Shown: piece after piece, positions 24,977-34,564 of the stretch
Layout: each line of letters opens with the position of its first letter
Numbering within the stretch: the stretch's first letter is position 1
NCBI GenBank assembly: GCA_963601185.1
Contig: CAVCEE010000014.1
Span: forward strand, 1 to 64,000
Reading direction: 5' to 3'
DNA from: Limisoma sp963601185
GTDB lineage: Bacteria > Bacteroidota > Bacteroidia > Bacteroidales > Muribaculaceae
Length of the DNA stretch: 64,000 nucleotides
Notes under the pieces: model-generated
Database searches by the model: none
Seen by the model: only the letters and a program-made list of their open reading frames with translations
What the model was told of the DNA's origin: nothing
Made by a program: the position numbers and the translations under genes

Positions 24977-27900
24977 ATGGAAACGGAAACTACCGAAAAT
25001 AAAAGCATTGAGCCACAAAAGGCCACGCCTAAGAAAATGCCACGATGGCTGAAGCGCACGCTGAAAACCGTGGCGTGGACCATAGGCTGCGTGGCAGCAC
25101 TCATTGTGCTCGTTTTATGCCTCACCGTGTGGATTCTCACGCCAGAGCGGCTCACCCCTCTCGTTGAGCGCATTGCCAACGAAAACCTCAACGCTGATGT
25201 AAAAATCGAGCGGATGGAACTGACCGTATGGAAGACGTTCCCCTATATGACCATCGACGTGGACGGCGTGGATGTGCGTTCACGCACCCTCGACAAGCAA
25301 AAGGCTTCGCTGCCCGTTGGTGTCGACTCCCTGCTCAGTGTGGGGTGTATGCGTGCGCAGTTCAACCTTGCAAGGCTGCCGCTGATGGAATTTGAGATAA
25401 CCGAAATCTTCGTTGACTCGCCCAAGGTCAACCTCGTTGTCGTCAACGACTCCGTCAACAACTATATGATTGTGCCGCCAAGTGAGAAGAAGGAAGAGAG
25501 TACGTCGCCGATGATCATCAAGTCGCTTGTGCTCGAAAAATTCAACATCGTCAACAACAAAGGCATACGCTACCGCGACCTCAGCAACGGTATGGATTTC
25601 AAGATTGACACCGACACGCTGTCGCTAAATTTCTCGAAAAAGGAGAAATCCTACAAACTGTCGCTCAACGGCAAGGCGCACGCCACCCTGCCCGAACAAG
25701 GCATCGACCAGGACATCCCGTTTGCCTTCGGAGGCAACGCCAGTTGGGACATTACCAAGCCTGAAGCCTTGACCGTGCGCAACTTCACCGCCAATGTGGC
25801 AGACATTCCGCTGCTTATCAATGCCGATGCCGTTATGGCAGACAAGACGAAAGTCAACAAGTTAGACCTTACCCTTGGTCCAGTCTACGCCAGCCGCGTG
25901 CTTACGCATATCCCAGATGCCTACAAAAAAGGCATCGACGAATTTGATACCGACCTTAACCTGTCGGTTCTTTTGCATCTGGCAAAGCCCTATACCATCG
26001 GAGGCAAGGATTTGCCTACGTTTTCAGCCGAATTGAAGATACCCGAATGTTATGTGGCAAACACAGTCCACCACGCACGCATCGACAAAGTTGCCGCCAA
26101 CGCAAAGATTGACTTCAACGGCAAGAATCCCGACGCAAGCGTGCTTACCGTCAACCAGATTCTACTCAACGGCTTCGGGCTCCGCCTGCAAACCAAAGGC
26201 ACAGCCACCAAACTGATGAGCGACCCCAACGTGAAAGCGCAGATAAAGGGCAGCCTCGACCTCGCCTGCGCACTGAGGCTCGTGCCCGAAAAGATGCCTT
26301 TCAACCTATCGGGAATGCTCACACTCAACACCGACGTGCAGTTTCGCGTGAGCGACTTCTCCGTGTCGACCTTCCATCGCATCAGAGCCAACGGCAATGC
26401 CACGCTCAGCAATGTGCGCTACAGCATACCTGCCGACTCCCTTCAGATGTTTGTAGACCGCAGCGTACTCAAGTTCGGCACTGACAGCAAAATTAAAGGG
26501 CAGGACAACATAACGCGCAACCTACTGATGGCTTCCGTGCAGATTGACTCAGCCATCGTTGCCGACCCAGCTGGTTATGTGACCGTTGCAAGTCTCAAAG
26601 CCGGAGTGGGCAGTATGGGCAAAATCAGCGACCTTATGGACACTACAAGCATCACACCGCTCGGCGGACGCATCTCCGTAGGTCGACTCGCCACGCTCAG
26701 TCTGCCCGACTCGTCGCGCATCTATGTAGCCGGGATGCAGACTGATGCCTCCATACGCCGCTTTGAAGGACAGGGGCGCACACCGGTGCTGTCGTTCGGC
26801 ATCAAGGCAGACAATATCCGCTATTGGGACAAAATGCTGATGACAAGCCTGCGCGACGGACAGATACAACTGCAAGCCAACAAACGGGTGAAAAAGAAAA
26901 GTTCACGTATGCAGTCGCGCCTCGACTCTATGCAGCAGATATACCCTACCCTCAGCCGCGACTCGCTGATGGCTCTATACCGACGTGAGCGCGACCAGAA
27001 ACGTGCCGAGGAAGAGGCAAACGACACCTCTTTCCGCGCCGACCTCGCACTCAGCGGTCAATGGCAGAAACTGGTGCGCAACTGGGATCTCAGCGGCACA
27101 ATCGCAGCACGCCGCGGCCGGCTGTTTACCCCCTATTTCCCCTTGCGCAACAAGTTGAGCGACGTGGACATCGACTTCAGTACAAAGACACTCAATGTGA
27201 ACAACGTGACATACAACGTGGGAAAGAGCGACATCCGCTTCACCGGCAAGATTGACAACATACGCAACACTTTGCTCGGCTCACGCAACAAGCCGTTGAC
27301 AATCTCGCTGCACGCGCACTCGCAGACACTCGACCTCAACGAGTTGATGGCGGCAATGTATAAAGGCAGCAACTTTTCCAACGACACCGAGCAGAAAGCG
27401 ACATTCACCTTCAGCGCAACGGAGGACGAAGAACGGCTGCAAAGCCGTATCGAGAATACGGCAGCAGAGGAGACCGACACCGCCCACTACGCCATCCTCG
27501 TACCGAGCAACATCGTGATGGACATCAACCTGATGAACGACACGACACGCTACTCCGACTATACGCTCCACCATCTGCACTCGTCGATAGGCATGAAGAA
27601 CGGTGTGCTGAAACTGCGCGACCTGTCGGCGCACAGCGACGACGGCTCGCTCAAACTCGATATGATCTACGCCACCGCCAACCGCAACGACATCGGCCTT
27701 GGCATAGTGCTCGACCTCAATGAGATAAAAGTGGGACGACTTATGAAAATTATGCCTGGACTGGACTCCATTATGCCTATGATGCGCGGCATCGACGGTG
27801 TGATTAACGCCCGCTTGGCTGCCACCACAAAAGTTGACTCGTTGATGAACGTGATACTACCCTCAACGAGTGCCGCCCTCAACATCAGCGGCAAGAATCT

Positions 27901-28573
27901 TGTACTGCTCGACTCCGAAACGTTCCGCCAACTGTCGAAGATGTTGCGCTTCAAAAACCGCGACCGCAACGTGATTGACAGTCTGTCGGTGGAGGCAGTG
28001 GCACTCAACTCTCAACTCGATGTCTATCCGTTCATTCTGCGGATGGACCGCTACAAACTCGCCGTTACGGGGTGGAACGATTTCGACACTAACTATAAAT
28101 ACCACATCTCGGTACTCGACTCGCCACTGCCGTTCAAGTTCGGCATCAACCTCAGCGGAAACATCCTTGAGGACAAGATGAAATTCCGTCTCGGCAAGGC
28201 AAAACTGAAGGAGAAGGAAGTGGCACAGACCTCAGCAATCACCGAGACCACAAAGCGCAACCTCATCGAACAGATGGACGAGGTGTTCCGCCGCGGTGCC
28301 GAAGCCGGACTGCGTGAGGAGCGTCGTCGTGGCAATGGACCGCTGCCCGACGGCCGACGCAGGGCTATGGCTGACATCGACGGCGACGACCACCTGACGG
28401 CTGCCGACAGTCTGCAACTTATCAAGGAGGGCATCATCGAAGCGCCCGACTCTACCGCCGTTGCCGCTCCTGCCGAAAAATCGGCTGCCACCAGCAAGAA
28501 TCGCAAAGGGCGCAAGCCGCTCCGTAGCAAAGAGACGATATACTCCAAGGAGGCAATCAAACCTGAAAATTAA
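24977..28573 (+). CDS. AsmA-family inner-membrane-anchored protein
   Basis: 1198 residues. A short Lys-rich cytoplasmic head precedes one transmembrane helix (about 35-57) and an AsmA-type N-terminus (LTPERLTPLVERIANENLNADVKIERMELTVWKTFPYMTID). A long beta-groove of the kind found in bridge-like lipid-transfer and AsmA-like proteins follows. An AsmA-like C-terminal region precedes a charged tail (Arg/Lys/Ala-rich, about 1100-1198). Such proteins are implicated in phospholipid transport and outer-membrane homeostasis. ATG at 24977 was used; M21 (25037) is an alternative and would give a more usual leader. Followed nine bases later by a HAD gene. Confidence 0.85.
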   Translation: METETTENKSIEPQKATPKKMPRWLKRTLKTVAWTIGCVAALIVLVLCLTVWILTPERLTPLVERIANENLNADVKIERMELTVWKTFPYMTIDVDGVDVRSRTLDKQKASLPVGVDSLLSVGCMRAQFNLARLPLMEFEITEIFVDSPKVNLVVVNDSVNNYMIVPPSEKKEESTSPMIIKSLVLEKFNIVNNKGIRYRDLSNGMDFKIDTDTLSLNFSKKEKSYKLSLNGKAHATLPEQGIDQDIPFAFGGNASWDITKPEALTVRNFTANVADIPLLINADAVMADKTKVNKLDLTLGPVYASRVLTHIPDAYKKGIDEFDTDLNLSVLLHLAKPYTIGGKDLPTFSAELKIPECYVANTVHHARIDKVAANAKIDFNGKNPDASVLTVNQILLNGFGLRLQTKGTATKLMSDPNVKAQIKGSLDLACALRLVPEKMPFNLSGMLTLNTDVQFRVSDFSVSTFHRIRANGNATLSNVRYSIPADSLQMFVDRSVLKFGTDSKIKGQDNITRNLLMASVQIDSAIVADPAGYVTVASLKAGVGSMGKISDLMDTTSITPLGGRISVGRLATLSLPDSSRIYVAGMQTDASIRRFEGQGRTPVLSFGIKADNIRYWDKMLMTSLRDGQIQLQANKRVKKKSSRMQSRLDSMQQIYPTLSRDSLMALYRRERDQKRAEEEANDTSFRADLALSGQWQKLVRNWDLSGTIAARRGRLFTPYFPLRNKLSDVDIDFSTKTLNVNNVTYNVGKSDIRFTGKIDNIRNTLLGSRNKPLTISLHAHSQTLDLNELMAAMYKGSNFSNDTEQKATFTFSATEDEERLQSRIENTAAEETDTAHYAILVPSNIVMDINLMNDTTRYSDYTLHHLHSSIGMKNGVLKLRDLSAHSDDGSLKLDMIYATANRNDIGLGIVLDLNEIKVGRLMKIMPGLDSIMPMMRGIDGVINARLAATTKVDSLMNVILPSTSAALNISGKNLVLLDSETFRQLSKMLRFKNRDRNVIDSLSVEAVALNSQLDVYPFILRMDRYKLAVTGWNDFDTNYKYHISVLDSPLPFKFGINLSGNILEDKMKFRLGKAKLKEKEVAQTSAITETTKRNLIEQMDEVFRRGAEAGLREERRRGNGPLPDGRRRAMADIDGDDHLTAADSLQLIKEGIIEAPDSTAVAAPAEKSAATSKNRKGRKPLRSKETIYSKEAIKPEN

Positions 28574-28582
28574 CCACAGATT

Positions 28583-29326
28583 ATGACAAACGAAGAAACA
28601 GCGATACTCGACTATCAAAAGCGTACAGGTCATGCACCTGCGCCAATAACCACCGCCCTCATCGATATGGACGGAGTGCTCTACGACTCTATGCCTCACC
28701 ATTCGCTTGCGTGGCAACGCCTCGGAGGCGAACGCGGATGGGAATTTGCCGACAACGAGTTTTTCCTCTACGAGGGAATGACCGGCGCAGCGATTATCCG
28801 ACTGATGGAGAAGCGCAGCAACGGCCGTGAGGACCTCAGCGACGAGGAGTGCAAGGAGATTTACGCAAAGAAATCAGCCTACTTCAACGACCTTGGGGAG
28901 GTTCTGGCAATGGATTCAGCCGACAGGATGCTCAACATCTTGCGCGACAACGGTTGCCAACGCGTAATTGTCACCGGTTCGGGACAGGCATCACTGCTCG
29001 ACCGCTTGAACCGCCAGTACCCCGGCATCTTCACCTCCGATCTGATGGTCACTGCCCACGACGTGAAGCACGGCAAGCCCGACCCAGAGCCGTATCTTAT
29101 GGGAATGAAGAAAGCCAATGCTCAGCCGCAGAACTGCATTGTGGTTGAGAATGCTCCGCTCGGCGTGCGTGCCGGAAGTGCCTCGGGGTGCTTCACCGTA
29201 GGACTCACCACAGGCCCTGTGCCGGCAGAAAGTCTCAAGGACAACGGCGCAGACATTGTCTACCCTTCGATGAAGGCTTTTGCCGAGGCATTGCCTCTTC
29301 TGCTAAATCTTCGCAACAACCACTAA
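28583..29326 (+). CDS. HAD-family phosphatase, beta-phosphoglucomutase-like
   Basis: 247 residues. HAD motif I is IDMDGVLYDSMPHH, motif II is VIVTGSGQ, and motif III/IV is GKPDPEPYLMGMKK with VENAPLGVRAG. The helical cap with a conserved His-x-x-Ala-Trp after motif I resembles beta-phosphoglucomutase/2-deoxyglucose-phosphatase enzymes. Substrate unknown, probably a phosphosugar. Between the AsmA-like gene (9 bases) and aroB (12 bases), so part of the same operon. Confidence 0.88.
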   Translation: MTNEETAILDYQKRTGHAPAPITTALIDMDGVLYDSMPHHSLAWQRLGGERGWEFADNEFFLYEGMTGAAIIRLMEKRSNGREDLSDEECKEIYAKKSAYFNDLGEVLAMDSADRMLNILRDNGCQRVIVTGSGQASLLDRLNRQYPGIFTSDLMVTAHDVKHGKPDPEPYLMGMKKANAQPQNCIVVENAPLGVRAGSASGCFTVGLTTGPVPAESLKDNGADIVYPSMKAFAEALPLLLNLRNNH

Positions 29327-29338
29327 AGACCAAGACTT

Positions 29339-30376
29339 ATGCAAAAAATAATCTTCACAAACGATGTTGCCGGTGCTATCAACGGCGTGTTGGCAGAGAT
29401 GAATCCACGCAATGTGTTTATGCTCACCGACGGAAATGTTGACACAGCCATTGGCTCTCTGTCGGACGAATGGCAGAAAATCGTAATCAAGCCGGGCGAC
29501 ATCAACAAGAATCTCGACAGCATGGCTGAGGTGTGGACTGCGCTGCAACAGGGCGGCGCAACGCGCAAGTCGGTTATGGTGAACGTCGGTGGCGGCGTGG
29601 TGACCGACCTCGGCGGCTTTGCTGCGGCAACATTCAAGCGCGGCATCCGCTTCGTCAACGTGCCTACCACCCTCTTGGCTGCCGTCGATGCTGCCGTGGG
29701 AGGCAAGACCGGAGTGAATTTCAACGGACTGAAAAACGAGATTGGCACGTTCCGCGAAGCGGAGGCTGTGGTAATCTCCACCAAATATTTCGCCTCACTG
29801 CCCGAATCCGAACTGAAATCGGGCTATGCCGAGATGATCAAGCACGGACTTATCAGCGGCAAAGAGGTCTACGACAAGTTGCTCGACTATCATTTCGACG
29901 TTGTAAACGGTCAAGAACTGCTCGACCTTGTGGAAGAGTCAGTCAACGTGAAGCGCGACATCGTGGCGCAAGACCCCTTTGAGAATGGTTTGCGACGCGC
30001 ACTCAACCTCGGGCACACCGCGGGCCACGCTTTTGAGAGTATGGCAATGAAGCGCAACGCCCCAGTGCCCCACGGATATGCTGTGGCTTGGGGAATGGTC
30101 GTTGAAGCAGTGCTGTCGCACACGGAAAAAGGTTTTCCGTCAGCCGAACTCTACCGTCTTGCCGACTACATCCGTCAGCACTACGGAGCATTCCACATCA
30201 CCTGCGACGACTACCCTGACCTGCTCGACCTTATGCGCCACGACAAGAAGAGCGAACACGGCGAACTCAACTTCACCCTTCTCCACGCCGTTGGCGAGGT
30301 GGAGACCGGCTGCGTAGTTGACGGCAAGCAGGTAGAGGCGGCACTCGACATCTACCGCGACTTGATGCATATCTGA
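29339..30376 (+). CDS. aroB: 3-dehydroquinate synthase
   Basis: 345 residues. It has the NAD-binding GGGVVTDLGGFAAATFKRGI, the active-site KSGYAEMIKHGLI, and metal-ligand regions LNLGHTAGHAFES and PHGYAVAWGM. It converts DAHP to 3-dehydroquinate, the second step of the shikimate pathway. Last gene of the AsmA-HAD-aroB operon; the promoter of the next gene begins right after its stop. Confidence 0.95.
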   Translation: MQKIIFTNDVAGAINGVLAEMNPRNVFMLTDGNVDTAIGSLSDEWQKIVIKPGDINKNLDSMAEVWTALQQGGATRKSVMVNVGGGVVTDLGGFAAATFKRGIRFVNVPTTLLAAVDAAVGGKTGVNFNGLKNEIGTFREAEAVVISTKYFASLPESELKSGYAEMIKHGLISGKEVYDKLLDYHFDVVNGQELLDLVEESVNVKRDIVAQDPFENGLRRALNLGHTAGHAFESMAMKRNAPVPHGYAVAWGMVVEAVLSHTEKGFPSAELYRLADYIRQHYGAFHITCDDYPDLLDLMRHDKKSEHGELNFTLLHAVGEVETGCVVDGKQVEAALDIYRDLMHI

Positions 30377-30408
30377 TTTGCTTTTGTGTCAGGCTTGCAC
30401 TACCTTTG
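30377..30408 (+). promoter_or_regulatory. Promoter of the nucleotide-sugar cluster
   Basis: TTTG (30377-30380) and TACCTTTG (30401-30408) with a 20-base spacer match the Bacteroidota -33/-7 consensus fully. The start would be near 30413. This rules out the in-frame start at 30386 for the next gene and supports ATG 30431. Confidence 0.8.
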
Positions 30409-30430
30409 TAAAAGGAAAAAAACAGAAGAA

Positions 30431-31564
30431 ATGAAACCTCGTATATTTTTGTCGTACGTCCACATGGGCGGCACTGAACGTGAGTGGGTTGAGAAGGCTT
30501 TCCAGACTGACTGGATTGTGCCGCTCGGCCCTAATGTCGATGAATTTGAGCACCGTTTGGCTAAATATCTCGATGCTCCTTATGTGGTGGCGTTAAGCGC
30601 CGGCACGGCTGCCATCCATCTCGGACTTGTGGCTCTCGGCGTAGGTCCGGGCGATGAGGTTATTTGCCAGTCGTTCACCTTCGCGGCAAGTGCCAACCCA
30701 ATCAAATACCAGGGAGCAAACCCGGTGTTTGTCGACAGCGAGCCCGACTCATGGAACATGTCGCCGGAGGCTCTCGAAGAGGCCATCATTGACCGCAAGA
30801 AGGTCACCGGCAAATACCCGAAAGCCATCATCCCGGTCTACCTTTACGGCATGCCAGCCAAGATTGACGAGATTAAGGCGATTGCCGACCGCTACGGCAT
30901 CCCTGTGGTTGAAGACGCTGCCGAGGCACTCGGATCTGAGTACAAAGGGAAGAAGTGCGGCTCATTCGGCAACTATGGCAGCCTCAGTTTCAATGGCAAC
31001 AAGATTATCACCACCTCCGGCGGAGGCGCACTGGTGTGCCACAGCAAGGAGGAGGCCGACCGCATAAAGTTCTATGCCACACAGGCACGCGAAGCGCGTC
31101 CGTACTACTACCACGAGGTGATTGGCTACAACTACCGCATGAGCAACGTGTGCGCCGGCATTGGCTGCGGACAGATGGATGTGCTTCAGGAGCACGTTGA
31201 ACTGCGCCGCCGCATCCACGCATTCTACACCGCCGAACTGGCAGATGTGGAGGGCATCAGCGTACAGCAAAACCCGACTGCGGATTTCAACTCCAACTTC
31301 TGGCTGTCAACAATCATCATCGACCCGAAGACTGGCAAAGAGCCAGAGGCATTGCGCCAGTTTATGATTGATGCCGAGGTGGAGACCCGCCGACTGTGGA
31401 GACCGATGCATCTGCAGCCCGTCTACAGCGATGCGCCTTACTATGGCGGCAAGGTGTGCGAAACGCTGTTTGACCACGGATTGTGTCTGCCGAGCGGCTC
31501 GAGCCTGACGGACGAGGAACTGCACTTTGTGGTTGACAAAATTAAGGAGTTTTTCAACAAATAA
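30431..31564 (+). CDS. DegT/DnrJ/EryC1/StrS-family sugar aminotransferase
   Basis: 377 residues from ATG 30431. A PLP-dependent type I fold: LSAGTAAIHLGL, the PLP-stacking VVEDAAEALGS (Asp162) and the Schiff-base Lys191 in SFNGNKIITTSGGGAL. These enzymes transfer an amino group to keto-sugars bound to nucleotides or modify lipid-linked sugars for surface glycans. Gmd and Fcl lie downstream, so a GDP-4-keto-6-deoxymannose-derived amino sugar is possible, but the exact substrate cannot be read from the sequence. First gene of its promoter's unit. Confidence 0.88.
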   Translation: MKPRIFLSYVHMGGTEREWVEKAFQTDWIVPLGPNVDEFEHRLAKYLDAPYVVALSAGTAAIHLGLVALGVGPGDEVICQSFTFAASANPIKYQGANPVFVDSEPDSWNMSPEALEEAIIDRKKVTGKYPKAIIPVYLYGMPAKIDEIKAIADRYGIPVVEDAAEALGSEYKGKKCGSFGNYGSLSFNGNKIITTSGGGALVCHSKEEADRIKFYATQAREARPYYYHEVIGYNYRMSNVCAGIGCGQMDVLQEHVELRRRIHAFYTAELADVEGISVQQNPTADFNSNFWLSTIIIDPKTGKEPEALRQFMIDAEVETRRLWRPMHLQPVYSDAPYYGGKVCETLFDHGLCLPSGSSLTDEELHFVVDKIKEFFNK

Positions 31565-31575
31565 ACCATACGCCG

Positions 31576-32232
31576 ATGGTAATTGCCTTCGACCTTGACG
31601 ACACGCTCTACAAGGAAGTCGACTATGTAAAGTCGGGCTACAGGGCTGTTGCCGAAGAAAATGCCGGGATTATCGCACCCGAGGTCAGTTTCGGACTGAT
31701 GTGGGAGGCGTTCCGAACAAAGGCAAATTCCTTTGATGCCGTTGCCGTGGCTGTCGAGGGATTTGACATAGCAAAGGCCGTGGCTACCTACCGTTTTCAC
31801 AGCCCTGACATCGTGCTGGATGAGGAAACCGAAAAGGCTTTGCAAAGGCTGAAGGAGTCGGGACACCGGCTCTGTATCATCACCGACGGACGGTCGGCTA
31901 CGCAACGCAACAAAATCGAGGCTCTACGCCTACTACGCTATGTTGACCCTGCGGATGTGGTGATTTCAGAAGAGACGGGGCATACCAAAGCGGATGCCCA
32001 CAACTTCGAGGTAGTTGAGGAGCGTCATCCGGGCGAAAGATACGTCTACATCGGTGACAATCCGGAGAAGGATTTCTTTCATCCGAACCGGATGGGATGG
32101 CACACGGTGATGCTCACCGACAATGGGCAGAACATCCATCCGCAACTTGCCAAACCAGCGGAATGGACGGCGGAAAAGGCAATCGCCTCGCTGGCGGAGT
32201 TGCCCGAATATATTGAAACTTTAAACGAATAA
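31576..32232 (+). CDS. HAD-family hydrolase
   Basis: 218 residues, with motif I IAFDLDDTLYKEVDYV, motif II LCIITDGRSATQRNKIEAL, Lys in the ETGHTKADAHNFE region, and motif IV YVYIGDNPEKDFFHPNRMGWHTV. The YjjG-like HAD-IA group is the closest match by motif. Its position between a sugar aminotransferase and gmd (gaps of 11 and 7 bases) suggests a phosphosugar or nucleotide-sugar phosphate substrate, which is inference. Confidence 0.85.
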   Translation: MVIAFDLDDTLYKEVDYVKSGYRAVAEENAGIIAPEVSFGLMWEAFRTKANSFDAVAVAVEGFDIAKAVATYRFHSPDIVLDEETEKALQRLKESGHRLCIITDGRSATQRNKIEALRLLRYVDPADVVISEETGHTKADAHNFEVVEERHPGERYVYIGDNPEKDFFHPNRMGWHTVMLTDNGQNIHPQLAKPAEWTAEKAIASLAELPEYIETLNE

Positions 32233-32239
32233 CAACGAT

Positions 32240-33331
32240 ATGGCTGAAAAGCAGAAAGTGGCATTGATTACAGGAATCACCGGTCAGGACGGTTCCTTCC
32301 TTGCCGAATTTTTATTAGACAAAGGCTACGACGTACACGGCATTATCCGCCGCAGTTCGTCGTTCAACACAGGACGCATCGAGCATCTTTATTTTGACGA
32401 ATGGGTACGCGACATGAAACGCCGCCGCCTAATCAACCTGCACTACGGCGACATGACCGATTCGAGTTCGCTCATCCGCCTCATTCAGGAACTGCAGCCC
32501 GACGAAATATACAACCTTGCCGCACAGAGCCACGTGAAGGTGTCGTTTGAAGTGCCTGAATACACTGCCGACACCGATGCCGTAGGCACACTGCGCCTCC
32601 TCGAGGCTGTGCGTATGCTCGGCCTTGACAAGAAGACACGCATCTATCAGGCAAGCACCTCCGAACTGTTTGGCAAGGTGCAGGAAATTCCTCAACGCGA
32701 AACCACGCCGTTCTATCCGCGCAGCCCTTACGGATGCGCCAAACTCTACGGCTTCTGGATTACTAAGAACTATCGCGAGAGTTATGGCATGTACGCCGTC
32801 AACGGCATCCTCTTCAACCACGAGAGCGAACGCCGTGGCGAGAACTTCGTGACGCGCAAGATTACGCTTGCCGTGGCTCGCATAGCAGCCGGCTTGCAGG
32901 ACAAACTCTATCTGGGTAACCTCAACGCCCGCCGCGACTGGGGTTATGCACGCGACTATGTGGAGTGTATGTGGCTCATTCTTCAACAGGACCAGCCTGA
33001 CGATTTCGTCATCGCCACCGGCGACGACCATTCCGTGCGCGACTTCACTGCTCTAGCATTTGCGCGCGCCGGCATCACTCTCCGCTGGGAGGGAGAAGGC
33101 GTGGACGAAAAGGGTATCGACACTGCCACCGGACGTGTGCTTGTGGAGGTAGACCCTAAATATTTCCGTCCGTGCGAGGTTGAGCAGTTGCTCGGCGACC
33201 CAACAAAGGCCCGCACACAGTTGGGATGGAATCCACGCAAAACTTCCTTTGAGGAACTTGTCAACATTATGGTTGACCACGATATGGAGATGATCCGCAA
33301 ACACGGACACGACTCTGAACGAATGATTTAA
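32240..33331 (+). CDS. gmd: GDP-mannose 4,6-dehydratase
   Basis: 363 residues. It has the Rossmann NADP motif LITGITGQDGSFLAEFLL, IRRSSSFNTGRIEHL, the NLAAQSHVKVSFE strand, STSELFGK and the SPYGCAKLYGFWI Tyr-x-x-x-Lys. It converts GDP-mannose to GDP-4-keto-6-deoxymannose. The downstream fcl gene (4-base gap) completes the route to GDP-L-fucose used for capsule, O-antigen or protein O-glycosylation in Bacteroidales. Confidence 0.96.
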   Translation: MAEKQKVALITGITGQDGSFLAEFLLDKGYDVHGIIRRSSSFNTGRIEHLYFDEWVRDMKRRRLINLHYGDMTDSSSLIRLIQELQPDEIYNLAAQSHVKVSFEVPEYTADTDAVGTLRLLEAVRMLGLDKKTRIYQASTSELFGKVQEIPQRETTPFYPRSPYGCAKLYGFWITKNYRESYGMYAVNGILFNHESERRGENFVTRKITLAVARIAAGLQDKLYLGNLNARRDWGYARDYVECMWLILQQDQPDDFVIATGDDHSVRDFTALAFARAGITLRWEGEGVDEKGIDTATGRVLVEVDPKYFRPCEVEQLLGDPTKARTQLGWNPRKTSFEELVNIMVDHDMEMIRKHGHDSERMI

Positions 33332-33335
33332 AACA

Positions 33336-34406
33336 ATGGAAAAGGACGCAAAAATATATGTTGCTGGCCACCGCGGACTCGTTGGCTCGGCTATCTGGAA
33401 CAACCTCACGAAGAAGGGCTACACCAACCTCGTTGGTCGTAGCCACGCCGAACTCGATTTGCTTGACGGTGTGGCGGTGCGCGAGTTTTTCGACGCTGAG
33501 AAGCCTGACTATGTGATACTCGCAGCGGCATTTGTAGGCGGCATTATGGCCAACAGCATCTACCGCGCCGACTTTATCTGGCGCAACCTGCAAATCCAGC
33601 AGAACGTGATTGGCGAGAGTTTCCGGCACGGAGTGAAGAAGTTGCTCTTCCTGGGCAGCACCTGCATCTATCCTCGCGAAGCGCCACAACCAATCCCCGA
33701 GAATGCGCTACTCACCTCGCCGCTGGAATGGACCAATGAGCCTTATGCGCTTGCCAAGATTGCCGGCTTGAAGATGTGCGAAAGTTTCAACCTGCAGTAC
33801 GGCACGAACTATATTGCTGTGATGCCGACCAACCTCTACGGTCCTAACGACAATTTCGACCTCGTGAGCAGCCACGTGCTTCCGGCAATGATACGCAAAC
33901 TCCACCTTGCACGCCTGCGTATGGAGGGCGACCGCGAAGGCATCCGCCGCGACCTTGACCGCCGCCCAGTAGGCGACATCGACGGCAAGTCGAGCGATGA
34001 GGCAATCGACGCTATGCTCGACAAATACGGCATCCTCAACGGCACATTGCAGTTGTGGGGTTCGGGCAAGCCTATCCGAGAATTTCTGTGGAGCGAGGAT
34101 ATGGCGGATGCGTCGGTCTATGTGATGGAGCACATCGACTTCGACCAACTCAAAGGCACAGACAAGGAAGTGCGCAACTGCCACATCAACATCGGCAGCG
34201 GCAAGGAGGCAACAATCGCGCAAGTGTCTGAGATGGTTCGCAAGGCAGTAGGCTTTGAAGGCGAAATTCAATGGGATTCAACCAAACCCGACGGCACAAT
34301 GCGTAAACTCACCGACGTGAGCAAACTGCACGACCTCGGCTGGCACCACAAAATGGAACTCGAAGACGGCATCCCTGCCCTCTACCGCTGGTATCTGGAG
34401 CACTAA
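33336..34406 (+). CDS. fcl: GDP-L-fucose synthase
   Basis: 356 residues. IYVAGHRGLVGSAIW at the N-terminus, GSTCIYPREAPQPI with the catalytic Cys/Ser region and YALAKIAGLKMCESF with the Tyr-x-x-x-Lys are diagnostic. An insert of about 40 residues (RMEGDREGIRRDLDRRPVGD, about 190-230) lies where the E. coli protein is shorter, as in other Bacteroidota. It epimerises and reduces GDP-4-keto-6-deoxymannose to GDP-L-fucose. Last gene of the cluster. Confidence 0.95.
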   Translation: MEKDAKIYVAGHRGLVGSAIWNNLTKKGYTNLVGRSHAELDLLDGVAVREFFDAEKPDYVILAAAFVGGIMANSIYRADFIWRNLQIQQNVIGESFRHGVKKLLFLGSTCIYPREAPQPIPENALLTSPLEWTNEPYALAKIAGLKMCESFNLQYGTNYIAVMPTNLYGPNDNFDLVSSHVLPAMIRKLHLARLRMEGDREGIRRDLDRRPVGDIDGKSSDEAIDAMLDKYGILNGTLQLWGSGKPIREFLWSEDMADASVYVMEHIDFDQLKGTDKEVRNCHINIGSGKEATIAQVSEMVRKAVGFEGEIQWDSTKPDGTMRKLTDVSKLHDLGWHHKMELEDGIPALYRWYLEH

Positions 34407-34468
34407 CCGTCAACCGAGGCTCTAACGGTTAGGGTAGCACCGCTTACAGGGCGCACTCATTAGGTACA

Positions 34469-34521
34469 CGCTGCCACGGGCTTCAGCCCGTGGCTAGCGA
34501 TGTGGCGCACCTACGGTGCGC
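34469..34521. repeat. Two strong palindromes after fcl, REP-like
   Basis: Palindrome one pairs 34469-34482 with 34485-34499 (14 bp with one bulged base, loop TC; core GCCACGGGCT/AGCCCGTGGC). Palindrome two pairs 34505-34511 with 34515-34521 (GCGCACC/GGTGCGC, loop TAC). Neither is followed by a U-run. The pair, in the gap between convergent fcl and the kinase gene, looks like a mobile intergenic (REP-type) element; no second copy was noticed here. Confidence 0.55.
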
Positions 34522-34564
34522 TCGCCAAATCTCATTTTAACATATTAGGATTACGGCTTGTCCG

